Made by a program: the position numbers and the translations under genes
The notes under the pieces: generated by a model
The model's input: the letters and a program-made list of their open reading frames with translations, nothing else
Told to the model about the DNA's origin: nothing
The model's database searches: none
Origin: Candidatus Microthrix subdominans
GTDB taxonomy: Bacteria > Actinomycetota > Acidimicrobiia > Acidimicrobiales > Microtrichaceae
Direction of reading: 5' to 3'
NCBI GenBank assembly: GCA_016719385.1
Contig: JADJZA010000007.1
Span: 682,001-746,000 of the forward strand
Length of the DNA: 64,000 bases
In this document: positions 26,013-34,437 of the stretch, one piece after another
Numbering within the stretch: the first letter of the stretch is position 1
Layout: each line of letters opens with the position of its first letter

Positions 26013-27032
26013 CTACCAGTGACGCAGGTCGATCTCCCACTCATCGACCACGTCGTCGCCATCGACCAGGTGGTATCGCTCGTGGCGGGCGACGGTCGGG
26101 TCGACGTGAGCGGGCCAGAGCCGCACCCGGTCGCCCACCTTCCATGCTGGGGCGTTGGAGGACAGGGCGTCGGTGGGCAACAGCGTGATGTGTTCGTCGG
26201 AACAGAAGAACACCTCGCCGTCGTCCCAGGAGGGGTTGCCGTGGTCCATGCCAAAGGCCTTGAGCCCGGCGTCGGCGATGATCCATCCCTTTGCGCTCAC
26301 CGAGATGACGGTGGCGAGCACCGACAGCGCCTTGGCGAAGGGCAGGTCGAGGGTGTCGTAGTCGGTGTCGAGCAGCGCGTAGGACCCGGCCTGAATTTCG
26401 GTGCAGGACGTGTTGACGTCGAAGGTGCCGGTACCTCCGCCCGACACGACGTCGCCACCCACCTCGTCGGCCGCGTGGGTGAGCAGTGCCATCGCCTCAG
26501 CGGTTCGCTGTGCCCGCTCGGCGCGATCCGTCACCATCATCAGGTGGCCCTCGTACCCCATCACCCCTCGCACCTCGAGCCCGGACGACCGGGCCAGTTC
26601 GGCGAGGGCCGGGGCCTCGGCCGGTTCGCAGCCGCAGCGGGGTAGCCCAACGTTGACGTCGATCAGCACCGAGCGGACCCCGCCGGACGCGGCCGCCTCG
26701 ATCGTCGCCCTCGAATCGACCGCCACGGTGATGTTGGCCCGTTCGGACAGCGCGCCCAGGCGGGCGGTGTCGAGGGTCTCGTTGGCCAGCAACAGATCGT
26801 CGACCAGCCCGGCGGCGACCAGGCCCTCGATCTCGCGCGGTGTCGCCGCGCAAAAAGACCGATGGCCGCCCTCGGCGAGATGACGGGCCAGGGTGGTGCT
26901 CTTGGTCGCCTTGACGTGCGGCCGCAACCGGGGCCCGGGCAGTACAGCGTCCATTGCGGCCAGGTTGGCCTCGAAGGTGGGCGTGTCGATCAGCAGGGCG
27001 GGGGTGCGGAGCTGGGCGACGGTGCGGACCAT
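26013..27032 (-). CDS. Fold-type III PLP enzyme, D-threonine aldolase / D-serine dehydratase-like
   Basis: 339 residues. The PLP lysine is in RPHVKATKS (about residue 41) in an alanine-racemase-type barrel starting LRTPALLIDT. The C-terminal beta domain has FGMDHGNPSW, SDEHITL and the zinc-site type His/Cys arrangement (FFCSDEH) of the DSD1/D-threonine aldolase family. It should act on D-amino acids, by dehydration or retro-aldol cleavage. The ATG at 27032 lies five bases from the stop of the thioesterase gene on the same strand, so the two are co-transcribed. Exact substrate not determinable. Confidence 0.83.
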   Translation of the reverse strand: MVRTVAQLRTPALLIDTPTFEANLAAMDAVLPGPRLRPHVKATKSTTLARHLAEGGHRSFCAATPREIEGLVAAGLVDDLLLANETLDTARLGALSERANITVAVDSRATIEAAASGGVRSVLIDVNVGLPRCGCEPAEAPALAELARSSGLEVRGVMGYEGHLMMVTDRAERAQRTAEAMALLTHAADEVGGDVVSGGGTGTFDVNTSCTEIQAGSYALLDTDYDTLDLPFAKALSVLATVISVSAKGWIIADAGLKAFGMDHGNPSWDDGEVFFCSDEHITLLPTDALSSNAPAWKVGDRVRLWPAHVDPTVARHERYHLVDGDDVVDEWEIDLRHW

Positions 27033-27037
27033 GGTGC

Positions 27038-27415
27038 CTAGTCCAGCTTGGCCAGGAACTCGTCGCGACCGATGGCCACCCGGGTGACCTTGCCGGCCGC
27101 CACCAAACGGCCCTCCTCCCGCACCGACACGGTGAACGTCAGCCGGCGGCCCTCGACTTTTTCGAGGATCGACTCGGTCGTGATCGTGGCGCCGACGGCG
27201 GAGGGTGCGATGTGTTCGAACTGCACCCGCATGCCGACGGTCGTCCGGTCGGCTTCGAGGGCATCCCCCAGCGCCGCGATCGACGCCGACTCGCACCAGG
27301 CGAGCAGCCGGGGGGTTGCGAGCGCAGGCACGTCGCCCGACCCCAGGGCCTGGGCGGTGTCGGTCTCGGCGACCGTGGTTTCGATCTCGGCGCGGAGTCC
27401 CGGTGTGATGGACAT
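27038..27415 (-). CDS. FlK-like hot-dog thioesterase
   Basis: 125 residues, single hot-dog domain. LATPRLLAWCESAS, EHIAPSAVGATIT and VEGRRLTFTVSV match the family of fluoroacetyl-CoA thioesterase FlK; the Glu in AWCESA would be the FlK-type catalytic acid. Related proteins without a fluorometabolite context are general acyl-CoA thioesterases. GGGAG sits six bases before the ATG at 27415. The gene heads a two-gene unit with the PLP enzyme and is divergent from tldD (151 bases between starts). Confidence 0.78.
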   Translation of the reverse strand: MSITPGLRAEIETTVAETDTAQALGSGDVPALATPRLLAWCESASIAALGDALEADRTTVGMRVQFEHIAPSAVGATITTESILEKVEGRRLTFTVSVREEGRLVAAGKVTRVAIGRDEFLAKLD

Positions 27416-27566
27416 GGCTGCTCCCTGACGGGGTGACACCCGTCGAACGACGGTCTCGGCAGGCTAGTGCCCTGGCCGCGAGGGCCTGCGAGGGCGTCGG
27501 GGTCGAGCCGGGTCCGGGCGGTAGGTTGGCCGGCCGACCATATGTCCCCGATCGAGAGCAGCGCAC

Positions 27567-28958
27567 GTGATCGACCAATCCGTCATGTCCGACGTCCTGG
27601 CAGCCGGCCTGAGCGGCGGCGCCGAATTCGCCGAGGTGTTCGTCGAGGATCGCCGGTCCACCTCGGCGGTGCTCGACGATGGTCGGGTGGAGGACGTGGC
27701 CACCGGGCGCGATCGCGGTGCCGGTATCCGCGTGGTCGTCGGGGAGTCGACCGGCTTCGCCCATACGACCGACCTCAGCCCCGAGGGGCTGTCCGCAGCC
27801 GCCCGAACCGCCGCAGCAGCCGCTCGCGACGGCAAGGGCGGTACGACGATGGTGGAGCTCACGACGGTCAACGCCCCGAGCCCTTCGGTGGTTCGGCTCT
27901 TTCCCGGCGACGTGGCCACCAGCGCCAAGGTCGAACTGCTCGGACGCGCCGACGATGCGGCCCGCTCAGCCGGGTCGTCGATCAGCCAGGTGTCGGCCCG
28001 TTACGGCGACTCCCGCAGGCGCATCCAGGTGGCCAACTCCGACGGCGTGCTCGCATCGGACGATCAGGTGCGCACGCTGTTCTCGGTATCGGCGGTGGCC
28101 AGCGGGGACACCGGCCTGCAGACCGGCCGCGAGAGCATCGGCCACACGGTGGGCTTCGAGCTCTTCGATGACCACAGCGTCGAAGAGCTGGCCGGCCGGG
28201 CCGCCCAGCGCGCCATCACCAAGCTGGCCGCCCGCCCGGCGCCGTCGGGCAACCGCACGGTCGTGATCGGCCCGGGCGGGGGCGGGGTGATGTTTCATGA
28301 GGCGTGCGGGCACGGCCTCGAGGCCGACCTGGTCAACAAGGCGGCCTCGGTGTTTGCCGGACGTGTCGGCGAGCAGGTGGCCTCGCCGCTGGTCACGTTG
28401 GTGGACGACGGCACGATGGGTGGGGAGTGGGGCGCCTATGCGATCGACGATGAGGGCCGGCCTGCCCAGCGCAACGTGCTGATCTCCGACGGCGTGCTCA
28501 CCGACTTCATGTGGGATCTGCTGCGGGCCCGCAAGGAGGGTCGCACGAGCTCGGGCAACGGGCGCCGCCAGAGCTACCAGCACCTGCCGATGGTGCGCAT
28601 GACCAACACCTACCTGGTCGGTGGCGAGTCCGATCCGGACGACATCGTGGCCGACACCCCGACCGGCGTGTACATCGCCCACCTGGGTGGGGGACAGGTG
28701 AACACGGCCACCGGCGACTTCGTCTTCGGTATGACCGAGGCCTACCTGATCGAGGACGGCAAGATCACCGAGCCCCTGCGGGACGGCAACCTGATCGGCA
28801 ACGGCCCGGCGGCCCTGGCTTCGATCGACGCGGTGGGCAACGACTTCGCCATGGGTTCCCCGGGTACCTGCGGCAAGGACGGCCAGGGCGTGCCGGTGGG
28901 CGATGGGGTTCCTACCCTGCGGGTGGGTGGGCTGACGGTCGGCGGCACCGCAGCGTGA
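27567..28958 (+). CDS. tldD: TldD-family metalloprotease
   Basis: 463 residues. The zinc site HExxxH is intact in FHEACGHGLEADLV (about residues 247-260), and the nearby RRQSYQHLPMVRMTNTY and a Cys in SPGTCGKDG are family features. TldD pairs with TldE/PmbA to form a heterodimeric protease that degrades unfolded or modified peptides and matures peptides such as microcin B17. Here TldD is followed by two PmbA paralogues. The start is GTG 27567; a TAGGTT -10 lies about 45 bases upstream. The stop overlaps the first pmbA start in a GTGA. Confidence 0.92.
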   Translation: MIDQSVMSDVLAAGLSGGAEFAEVFVEDRRSTSAVLDDGRVEDVATGRDRGAGIRVVVGESTGFAHTTDLSPEGLSAAARTAAAAARDGKGGTTMVELTTVNAPSPSVVRLFPGDVATSAKVELLGRADDAARSAGSSISQVSARYGDSRRRIQVANSDGVLASDDQVRTLFSVSAVASGDTGLQTGRESIGHTVGFELFDDHSVEELAGRAAQRAITKLAARPAPSGNRTVVIGPGGGGVMFHEACGHGLEADLVNKAASVFAGRVGEQVASPLVTLVDDGTMGGEWGAYAIDDEGRPAQRNVLISDGVLTDFMWDLLRARKEGRTSSGNGRRQSYQHLPMVRMTNTYLVGGESDPDDIVADTPTGVYIAHLGGGQVNTATGDFVFGMTEAYLIEDGKITEPLRDGNLIGNGPAALASIDAVGNDFAMGSPGTCGKDGQGVPVGDGVPTLRVGGLTVGGTAA

Positions 28959-30355
28959 GCGCCCGCACCGGTTCCGCCGCAACCGGTCGGTCGCCGGGTG
29001 CCGCCGGCCTCGTCGATCCCGAGGAGTTGTTGGGTCGGGCGGAGGACCTGGTGTCCACCGCCCGTCCGGGGGAGCAGATCGACGTCAGCTTGGGCGCCTC
29101 GGTCGATACCGAGATTCGGGCTTACGGCGGCGCGATCGAGTCGCTGTCCTCGGCCCGTTCCGAGGGTGCACTCGTCCGGGTGATCGTCGACGGGCGCTCT
29201 GGGGTGGCCACCGCCACCCTGACCGACCCGGCGGCGCTGGCCGAACTGCTCGTCGAGGCCCGCACCAACGCCGCCGACGCCGGTGTCGACCCGACCGCAG
29301 CGGTGGCATCGCCCGACGGCGTGCAGCCTCCCGACATCGAGCTGTACGACGCCCGCATCGAGGCGCTGTCGGTCGACGATAAGGCCGATTTGGCCTTGGC
29401 GCTCGAGGCCGCCGTGCTCGGGGGCGACGCCCGCATGTGCGGGGTCGAGGGCGCCGACTACGGCGACTCGGTGATCGTGTCGGCGGTCGCCAACTCTGCC
29501 GGCGTGCGGGCCGCCCAGCGCGAAAGCGGCGCCGGCCTGTCCGTCTACGCCATGGCGTCCGATGGGTCCGAGACCCAAACCGGTTTCGGCTTCGCCGTGG
29601 GCCGCAGCGCCGAGGAACTCTCCGTCGAGCGTACCGCCGCCGACGCGGTCGAGCGGGCCGTGCGCCTACTCGGCGCCACCCGGCCGCCCAGCGGTCGCGT
29701 CGATGCCGTGCTCGACCCCTGGGTGACCGCGCAGTTTCTCGGGGTGATCGCCGAGATGCTCTCCGGCGAGGAGGTGCGCAAGGGACGCTCGCCCTTCGCC
29801 GACCGGTTGGGCGAGTCGGTGGCCTCGCCGCTGCTGTCGCTGCTCGACGATCCCACCGACCCGCTCGGTCCCGGTGCATCGCGCACCGACGACGAGGGCC
29901 TGGCCTGTCGCCAGGTCGGGCTGATCGACGGTGGCCGGTTGACCAGCTATCTGCACAACTCGGTGACCGGCGCAGCGCTCGGCACAGCCTCGACCGGCTC
30001 GGCGATCCGGGTTGGATCCTCGCTGAACGTCGGGCCTCGGGCGGTCCGCCTCATGCCCGGCTCCACCACCCGTCAGGGCGTCCTGGCCTCGGTGGGCGAC
30101 GGGATCCTCGTCACCGAGGTGTCCGGGCTGCACTCGGGCGTCAACCCGACGTCGGGCGACTTCAGCTGCGGGGTCGAGGGGCTGCGCGTGCGCGACGGCG
30201 AGGTGGCCGAACCGATCCGGGAGGCGATCGTCGCCTCGACCCTCCAGCGCATGCTGGCCGACGTGATCGCAGTCGGTGACGATGAATCGTGGTTCCCAAT
30301 CGACGCTGCCGGCGTCAGCCTGTCGATCCAGGGCCTCAGCCTGGCGGGTTCATGA
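28955..30355 (+). CDS. pmbA: TldE/PmbA family protein, copy 1
   Basis: 466 residues, the metal-free subunit family of TldD/E proteases. Typical segments: KGRSPFADRLGESVASP, DDEGLACRQVGLI, SGLHSGVNPTSGDFSCG and the C-terminal STLQRMLADVI. No HExxxH is present, as expected. The GTG start overlaps the tldD stop (GTGA) and the stop overlaps the next start (ATGA), so all three proteins are coupled. It shares the same domain order and many motifs with the copy that follows but the two are clearly diverged, so the duplication is old. Likely partner: the adjacent TldD. Confidence 0.9.
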   Translation: MSARTGSAATGRSPGAAGLVDPEELLGRAEDLVSTARPGEQIDVSLGASVDTEIRAYGGAIESLSSARSEGALVRVIVDGRSGVATATLTDPAALAELLVEARTNAADAGVDPTAAVASPDGVQPPDIELYDARIEALSVDDKADLALALEAAVLGGDARMCGVEGADYGDSVIVSAVANSAGVRAAQRESGAGLSVYAMASDGSETQTGFGFAVGRSAEELSVERTAADAVERAVRLLGATRPPSGRVDAVLDPWVTAQFLGVIAEMLSGEEVRKGRSPFADRLGESVASPLLSLLDDPTDPLGPGASRTDDEGLACRQVGLIDGGRLTSYLHNSVTGAALGTASTGSAIRVGSSLNVGPRAVRLMPGSTTRQGVLASVGDGILVTEVSGLHSGVNPTSGDFSCGVEGLRVRDGEVAEPIREAIVASTLQRMLADVIAVGDDESWFPIDAAGVSLSIQGLSLAGS

Positions 30356-31767
30356 GCGACGCAACGACAACGGACCGATCGGGTGACGCTCGGGGCGACC
30401 GGGGAGAGGCAGCGCTGGCGACCGAGGCCGAGCTGCGGGCCCTGTGCGGACGGGTGCGCGATCAGGCCAAGGCCGGCGAGTACGTCGAGGTGGCTGCGGC
30501 CCGCAACGAGGGAACGGCGGTCAAGGTGCACGGCGGCCAGGTGGAGTCGCTGACCGCGTCGGTGACCGCCTCCCTGGGCATCCGGGTGGTGGTCGACGGC
30601 CGGGTCGGTTTCGCCCATGCTGGGTCGCTCGCCGACGACGTCATCGCCGACACCTTGGGCCAGGCACGTGAGAACGTCGCCTTCGCCGAGGTCGACCCGC
30701 ACCTGGCGCTCGCCCGGCCCGACGGCGTGGAGGTGGTGGCCCAGCCGGCGCTGCGAAACAACCTGGTCGCGGCAATTCCCGTCGAGGACAAGGTGGCCCG
30801 GGCGTTGGAGCTCGAGCGTCGCACGATCGAGCTCGACCCCAGGGTGAGCGGCGTCCGGGTGGCGAGCTACTCCGACGGGTGGGGCTCGAGCGCGCTGGTG
30901 TCCACCGAGGGTATTGACGTCGCCTCGTCCGGATCGCACTGCTCGGCGGCCACCCAGCCGCTGGCGGTGGCCGACGGCGAGACCCAGATCGGCGTCGGCT
31001 GGGACGCCACACGCGATCCGGCGCTGCTCGACCTGGCCGAGATCGCCGCCGATGGGGTCGAGCGGGCGACGCGCCTGCTCGGTGCATCGCAGCCGCCGAG
31101 CGCCCGCATGCCGATCGTGTTGGAACCACGGCTGACAGCGACGCTGTGGGGCATCGTGGCGGGGATGTTGTCGGGTGAAGCGGTCGTCAAGGGCCGGTCG
31201 CCGTTCGCCGACCGCCTCGGCGAGGAGGTGGCGGCCTCGTCCCTCACCCTCGTCGATGACCCGACCGACCCGGACAGCCTGGGCGCCGAGGAGTATGACG
31301 GGGAGGGCCTGGCCTGCCGCCGCAACGTGCTGATCTCCGACGGCATGCTGTCGAGCTTCCTGCTCAACTGCACGACCGCCAACCGCCTCGGGGTGTCCTC
31401 CAACGCCTGCGCGGTGCGGGGCAGCCGCTCGCTGCCCGGCGCCGGCGCGATCGCTCTGGCCATGGCGCCCGGCGTCGGGACTGCCGAGCAGTTGCGGGCC
31501 TCGGTGGGCGATGGGCTGTTGGTCAACTCCTTCACCGGGTTGCACTCGGGGGTCAACCCCATCTCGGGTGACTTCTCGGTTGGTGCCGATGGGTTGATGA
31601 TCCGCAACGGTCAGGTGGCGGAGCCGGCGAGGGAGATCACGCTGGCATCGACGATCCAGCGACTGCTCAGCGGGGTGATCGCCGTCGGTGGTCAGCTCGA
31701 ACGGCTGCCGTCGGGTTCCTCGATGCCCTGGATCGTGATCGACGACGTGTCGCTCGGCGGGCGCTAG
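30352..31767 (+). CDS. pmbA: TldE/PmbA family protein, copy 2
   Basis: 471 residues. Matching landmarks to copy 1: KGRSPFADRLGEEVAAS, DGEGLACRRNVLI, TGLHSGVNPISGDFSVG and STIQRLLSGVIAVG. It lacks zinc ligands. The central region is different (NCTTANRLGVSSNACAVRG, with two Cys), so substrate contacts may differ from copy 1. The start overlaps the preceding stop (ATGA at 30352-30355). Its stop overlaps the stop of the convergent SAF gene by four bases. It might pair with TldD as an alternative subunit, or the two PmbA proteins might pair with each other. Confidence 0.9.
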   Translation: MSDATTTDRSGDARGDRGEAALATEAELRALCGRVRDQAKAGEYVEVAAARNEGTAVKVHGGQVESLTASVTASLGIRVVVDGRVGFAHAGSLADDVIADTLGQARENVAFAEVDPHLALARPDGVEVVAQPALRNNLVAAIPVEDKVARALELERRTIELDPRVSGVRVASYSDGWGSSALVSTEGIDVASSGSHCSAATQPLAVADGETQIGVGWDATRDPALLDLAEIAADGVERATRLLGASQPPSARMPIVLEPRLTATLWGIVAGMLSGEAVVKGRSPFADRLGEEVAASSLTLVDDPTDPDSLGAEEYDGEGLACRRNVLISDGMLSSFLLNCTTANRLGVSSNACAVRGSRSLPGAGAIALAMAPGVGTAEQLRASVGDGLLVNSFTGLHSGVNPISGDFSVGADGLMIRNGQVAEPAREITLASTIQRLLSGVIAVGGQLERLPSGSSMPWIVIDDVSLGGR

Positions 31768-32564
31768 CGGGGCACCCTGGCAGGGTCGTCAAAGGCCGGC
31801 CCGTCGGAGGTTGCGCGGTCGTCAACCGAACCGTTGGGGCTCGGGCTGTCGAGCACCAGCGCCACCGAGCCGGAGAGCGCAATCTGCGCAACCTCGTCGG
31901 CGTCCCTGGGTGACACCGCCACCCAGGCGGTCCATCCGGGTGATCGGTCGGCCGGACCAGCGGCATCGGTTGGAGCGGTGGGTGGACCGACGACCACACC
32001 GCTGGGGGCCGACGTCGATGGAAACGACCCTCCTCCGCCGTCGAAAGCCCCGGCCTCAAGCGACTGACCTGCGACGACACGGACGCGATCGCCCGGGTCG
32101 AGCCGAGGGGCCAGCGTGCCGTCCGGGAACGCCACCACCGAGCCCCGTGCCGCCCCAGCGGCGCCATCGCCGACGAGGATGCCGGCCCGGATGGGCTCGT
32201 CCTCGGCGACGTTGCGATCAATGACCGGGGGCACACCGGCCGGCACCAGATCGTTCCAGGCAGCCTCGGTCAGGGCGTCCGACGCCAGGGTTGCGGTCGG
32301 AAGGCGGCGGAATCGAACCTCTGTCGCCCCCAGTTGGGAGCCGGCGCGCAGGTCGTGGCGGGCGACGACGACCGAGCTCAGGGTTCCCCAGCGTCGCTCG
32401 GCGCTGGCGGCCCTGGCCTCGGATCGGAGCAACAGGCCTGCGCTGAACAGGGCCAACACCAGCGCCCCGAGCATCTGGGGAGCCCGTTGTCGCCGGAGCA
32501 GGTGGGCCAGGTCACCCAGCGGGTGATCGGGCAGGGAGGTCGGGATGAAACGGAACCAACTCAC
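31764..32564 (-). CDS. SAF-domain membrane protein, CpaB-like
   Basis: 266 residues. One N-terminal helix (PQMLGALVLALFSAGLLLR) is followed by a SAF/AFP-like domain beginning SSVVVARHDLRAGSQLG, with DRNVAEDEPIRAGILVG and DPGDRVRVV, as in RcpC/CpaB proteins that line the channel of Flp/Tad pilus systems. The C-terminus has Asp/Ser/Pro-rich low-complexity sequence. GTG 32564 (VSWFRF) was taken; an in-frame TTG at 32630 is the alternative. No tad genes are nearby, though a prepilin peptidase lies at 50.4 kb. The SAF domain could equally serve another secretion or septal function. Confidence 0.7.
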   Translation of the reverse strand: MSWFRFIPTSLPDHPLGDLAHLLRRQRAPQMLGALVLALFSAGLLLRSEARAASAERRWGTLSSVVVARHDLRAGSQLGATEVRFRRLPTATLASDALTEAAWNDLVPAGVPPVIDRNVAEDEPIRAGILVGDGAAGAARGSVVAFPDGTLAPRLDPGDRVRVVAGQSLEAGAFDGGGGSFPSTSAPSGVVVGPPTAPTDAAGPADRSPGWTAWVAVSPRDADEVAQIALSGSVALVLDSPSPNGSVDDRATSDGPAFDDPARVPR

Positions 32565-32705
32565 GGGGGGCACGGTACGAAGGGGACGGACCGTTGTCAG
32601 CGGGTCGCGAGACCCCCGAGGATCCACCAATGCGACGCGTGCAAAGCGTCACACTGGACAGAAATGTCGGCGGAAGAACCCATATGTCCCTCAATACCCG
32701 CTATC

Positions 32706-32752
32706 GTTACAGAACCGTAACCAAACCGAGGGTTTTGTCACGCTTACGTGAC
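32706..32752. promoter_or_regulatory. Two inverted repeats upstream of the VanY-type peptidase
   Basis: GTTAC-N6-GTAAC (32706-32721) and GTCACG-N4-CGTGAC (32737-32752) lie 80-130 bases before the peptidase start. The first resembles dyads bound by response regulators of cell-wall genes; the second is a perfect six-base hairpin or operator. Neither matches a site I can name with certainty. Confidence 0.4.
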
Positions 32753-32833
32753 GTTTCGGCCCTCACGACCGGCTTATGCCAATCGCCGGTCCCATGTCCG
32801 CCCCCCGTTCACTCTCCCCCCCCTCGAGGTGTG

Positions 32834-34246
32834 ATGCGTTCGTTTCCCCCCCGACCTGACCTGGCTGACGCCCGCAGGCGAGCCCCCGGCCTGATGGCCG
32901 CTTGGGCGGCCGTGGCCGTGACGCTCATCTCCGGCGTGACCTCGGCGTCGATCCCGGCCGGGGCCGCCCCGTCTCGAACCGATTACGCCTCGGAGGCCAA
33001 GCGGCTGGCCGGGGAGCGAGAGCAGGTTCGGGCTCAGCGGGCGTCGAAGGCGTCCCAGATCGACGCGCTGGCGGCTGATGACGACAAGGTCTCGGCGGCC
33101 CTGAACGACCTCAACCAGAACGTCAGCTCCCAGCAGGACCTGTTGTTGGAGGCCCAGAAGGGTGTGCAGGATTCCCAGCGTCAGGCCAAGGAGGCCGAGA
33201 AGCGGGCCACCGACGCCGAAACCAAGCTGGGCAAGCTACGCGACGGTTTGGCCGATCGTGCCGCCAAGGCATTCGTCACCATGCCGGGCCAGAGCTTTGG
33301 TGCGGCCTCGGAGGATACCGGGCCCACCCAGCTGATGACCCGCCGCACCTACCTCAACCTGGTAGCCGGCAACGATCGAACCCAGGTCGAAGACCTGCGC
33401 GCCACCGAGCAGGACCTGAGTGCCGCCCGCGCCAGCGCCGCGTCGGCATCGGAGCGGGCGAAGAACCGGCGGGCCGAGGTGTCCTCGCGGCTGGGCAGGC
33501 TCCAGGCGGCTCAGGCGGAGCAGCTCGACTTTCAGGAGGAGGTGGCCAACCGCATCGCTTCGGCCTCCGCCGAGGCGGAAGGGCTGGCCGCACAGGATGA
33601 GAAGCTCTCGACCGAGTTGGTCAAGCAGCAGCTGGCGTTGACAGCGCAGCTGAAGAAGGCCGAGGAAGATCGCAAGGCCAAGATCGCTGCGCTGCAGCAG
33701 GCCAAGCTGAAACAAGCGGCCGATCTGCAGGCCGCAGCCGAGGCTCAGCGCGCCGCAGCGGCCCAGGCCTCCTCGGGTGGCGGTGGCGGTGGCGGTGGAG
33801 GCGGCGGTAGCTCGGCGCCTTCGGGAGGCGGCGGCGCGCCGGTGGGTATCAGCGGCAGCGGCAGCATCGTCAGCGTCGGTGGCATCCGGGTGCACAGCTC
33901 GATCGCCGGCAACCTTTCCAACATGCTCGGTGCGGCGCAAGCTGCCGGCCTCAACCTCGGCGGCGGCGGGTTCCGCGACCCGTCCGATCAGGTCCGTGTT
34001 CGCCGCAGCAACTGCGGTTCGTCCAGCTACTCGATCTACCAGGCCCCGGCGTCGTCGTGCAGCCCACCGACCGCTCGTCCGGGTTCATCCCAGCACGAGC
34101 AGGGCCTGGCCATCGACTTCACGATGGGCGGCTCGGCGCTGAGCTCTGGAAGCTCCGCATACAACTGGCTGAAGGCCAACGCCGCCCAATACGGGTTCCA
34201 CAATCTCCCCGGTGAACCCTGGCACTGGTCTACCAGTGGGCGGTAG
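32834..34246 (+). CDS. Secreted coiled-coil D-Ala-D-Ala carboxypeptidase family protein (VanY-type M15)
   Basis: 470 residues. A signal peptide (hydrophobic MAAWAAVAVTLISGV, then AGAAP) is followed by about 260 residues of coiled coil rich in Ala/Glu/Lys, a poly-Gly linker (about 314-330) and a C-terminal M15/VanY domain. Zinc ligands are in SSQHEQGLAIDF (His and Asp, about 418-425) and PWHW (about 462). The architecture resembles PcsB/RipA-like hydrolases whose coiled coil is an FtsEX-regulated clamp, with a VanY domain in place of NlpC or CHAP. It should trim peptidoglycan stem peptides outside the cell. GAGGT precedes the ATG at 32834. Two inverted repeats lie upstream. Confidence 0.85.
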   Translation: MRSFPPRPDLADARRRAPGLMAAWAAVAVTLISGVTSASIPAGAAPSRTDYASEAKRLAGEREQVRAQRASKASQIDALAADDDKVSAALNDLNQNVSSQQDLLLEAQKGVQDSQRQAKEAEKRATDAETKLGKLRDGLADRAAKAFVTMPGQSFGAASEDTGPTQLMTRRTYLNLVAGNDRTQVEDLRATEQDLSAARASAASASERAKNRRAEVSSRLGRLQAAQAEQLDFQEEVANRIASASAEAEGLAAQDEKLSTELVKQQLALTAQLKKAEEDRKAKIAALQQAKLKQAADLQAAAEAQRAAAAQASSGGGGGGGGGGGSSAPSGGGGAPVGISGSGSIVSVGGIRVHSSIAGNLSNMLGAAQAAGLNLGGGGFRDPSDQVRVRRSNCGSSSYSIYQAPASSCSPPTARPGSSQHEQGLAIDFTMGGSALSSGSSAYNWLKANAAQYGFHNLPGEPWHWSTSGR

Positions 34247-34437
34247 GCCGCTGTAGCTGGGGAGGGTGCGCAGTGGCGACTTGTCAGGTCGAGAGCGTCA
34301 GCGGGTTTCGGATACCACCCGTGAGGTGTCCGGTCGGCGACCACATCGTGGACGTCTCGCCGGCAGGCTCAGCATTGGGGCCGGCGCGTGTGGCGCGCTG
34401 ATCGGACGGAGTGCCACCGGGACGTCATGGGGATCGG

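Noticed and set aside
32701..32833. A c-di-AMP (ydaO-type) riboswitch before the wall peptidase
   Set aside because: The conserved core sequences of that riboswitch were not found; only simple inverted repeats are present.
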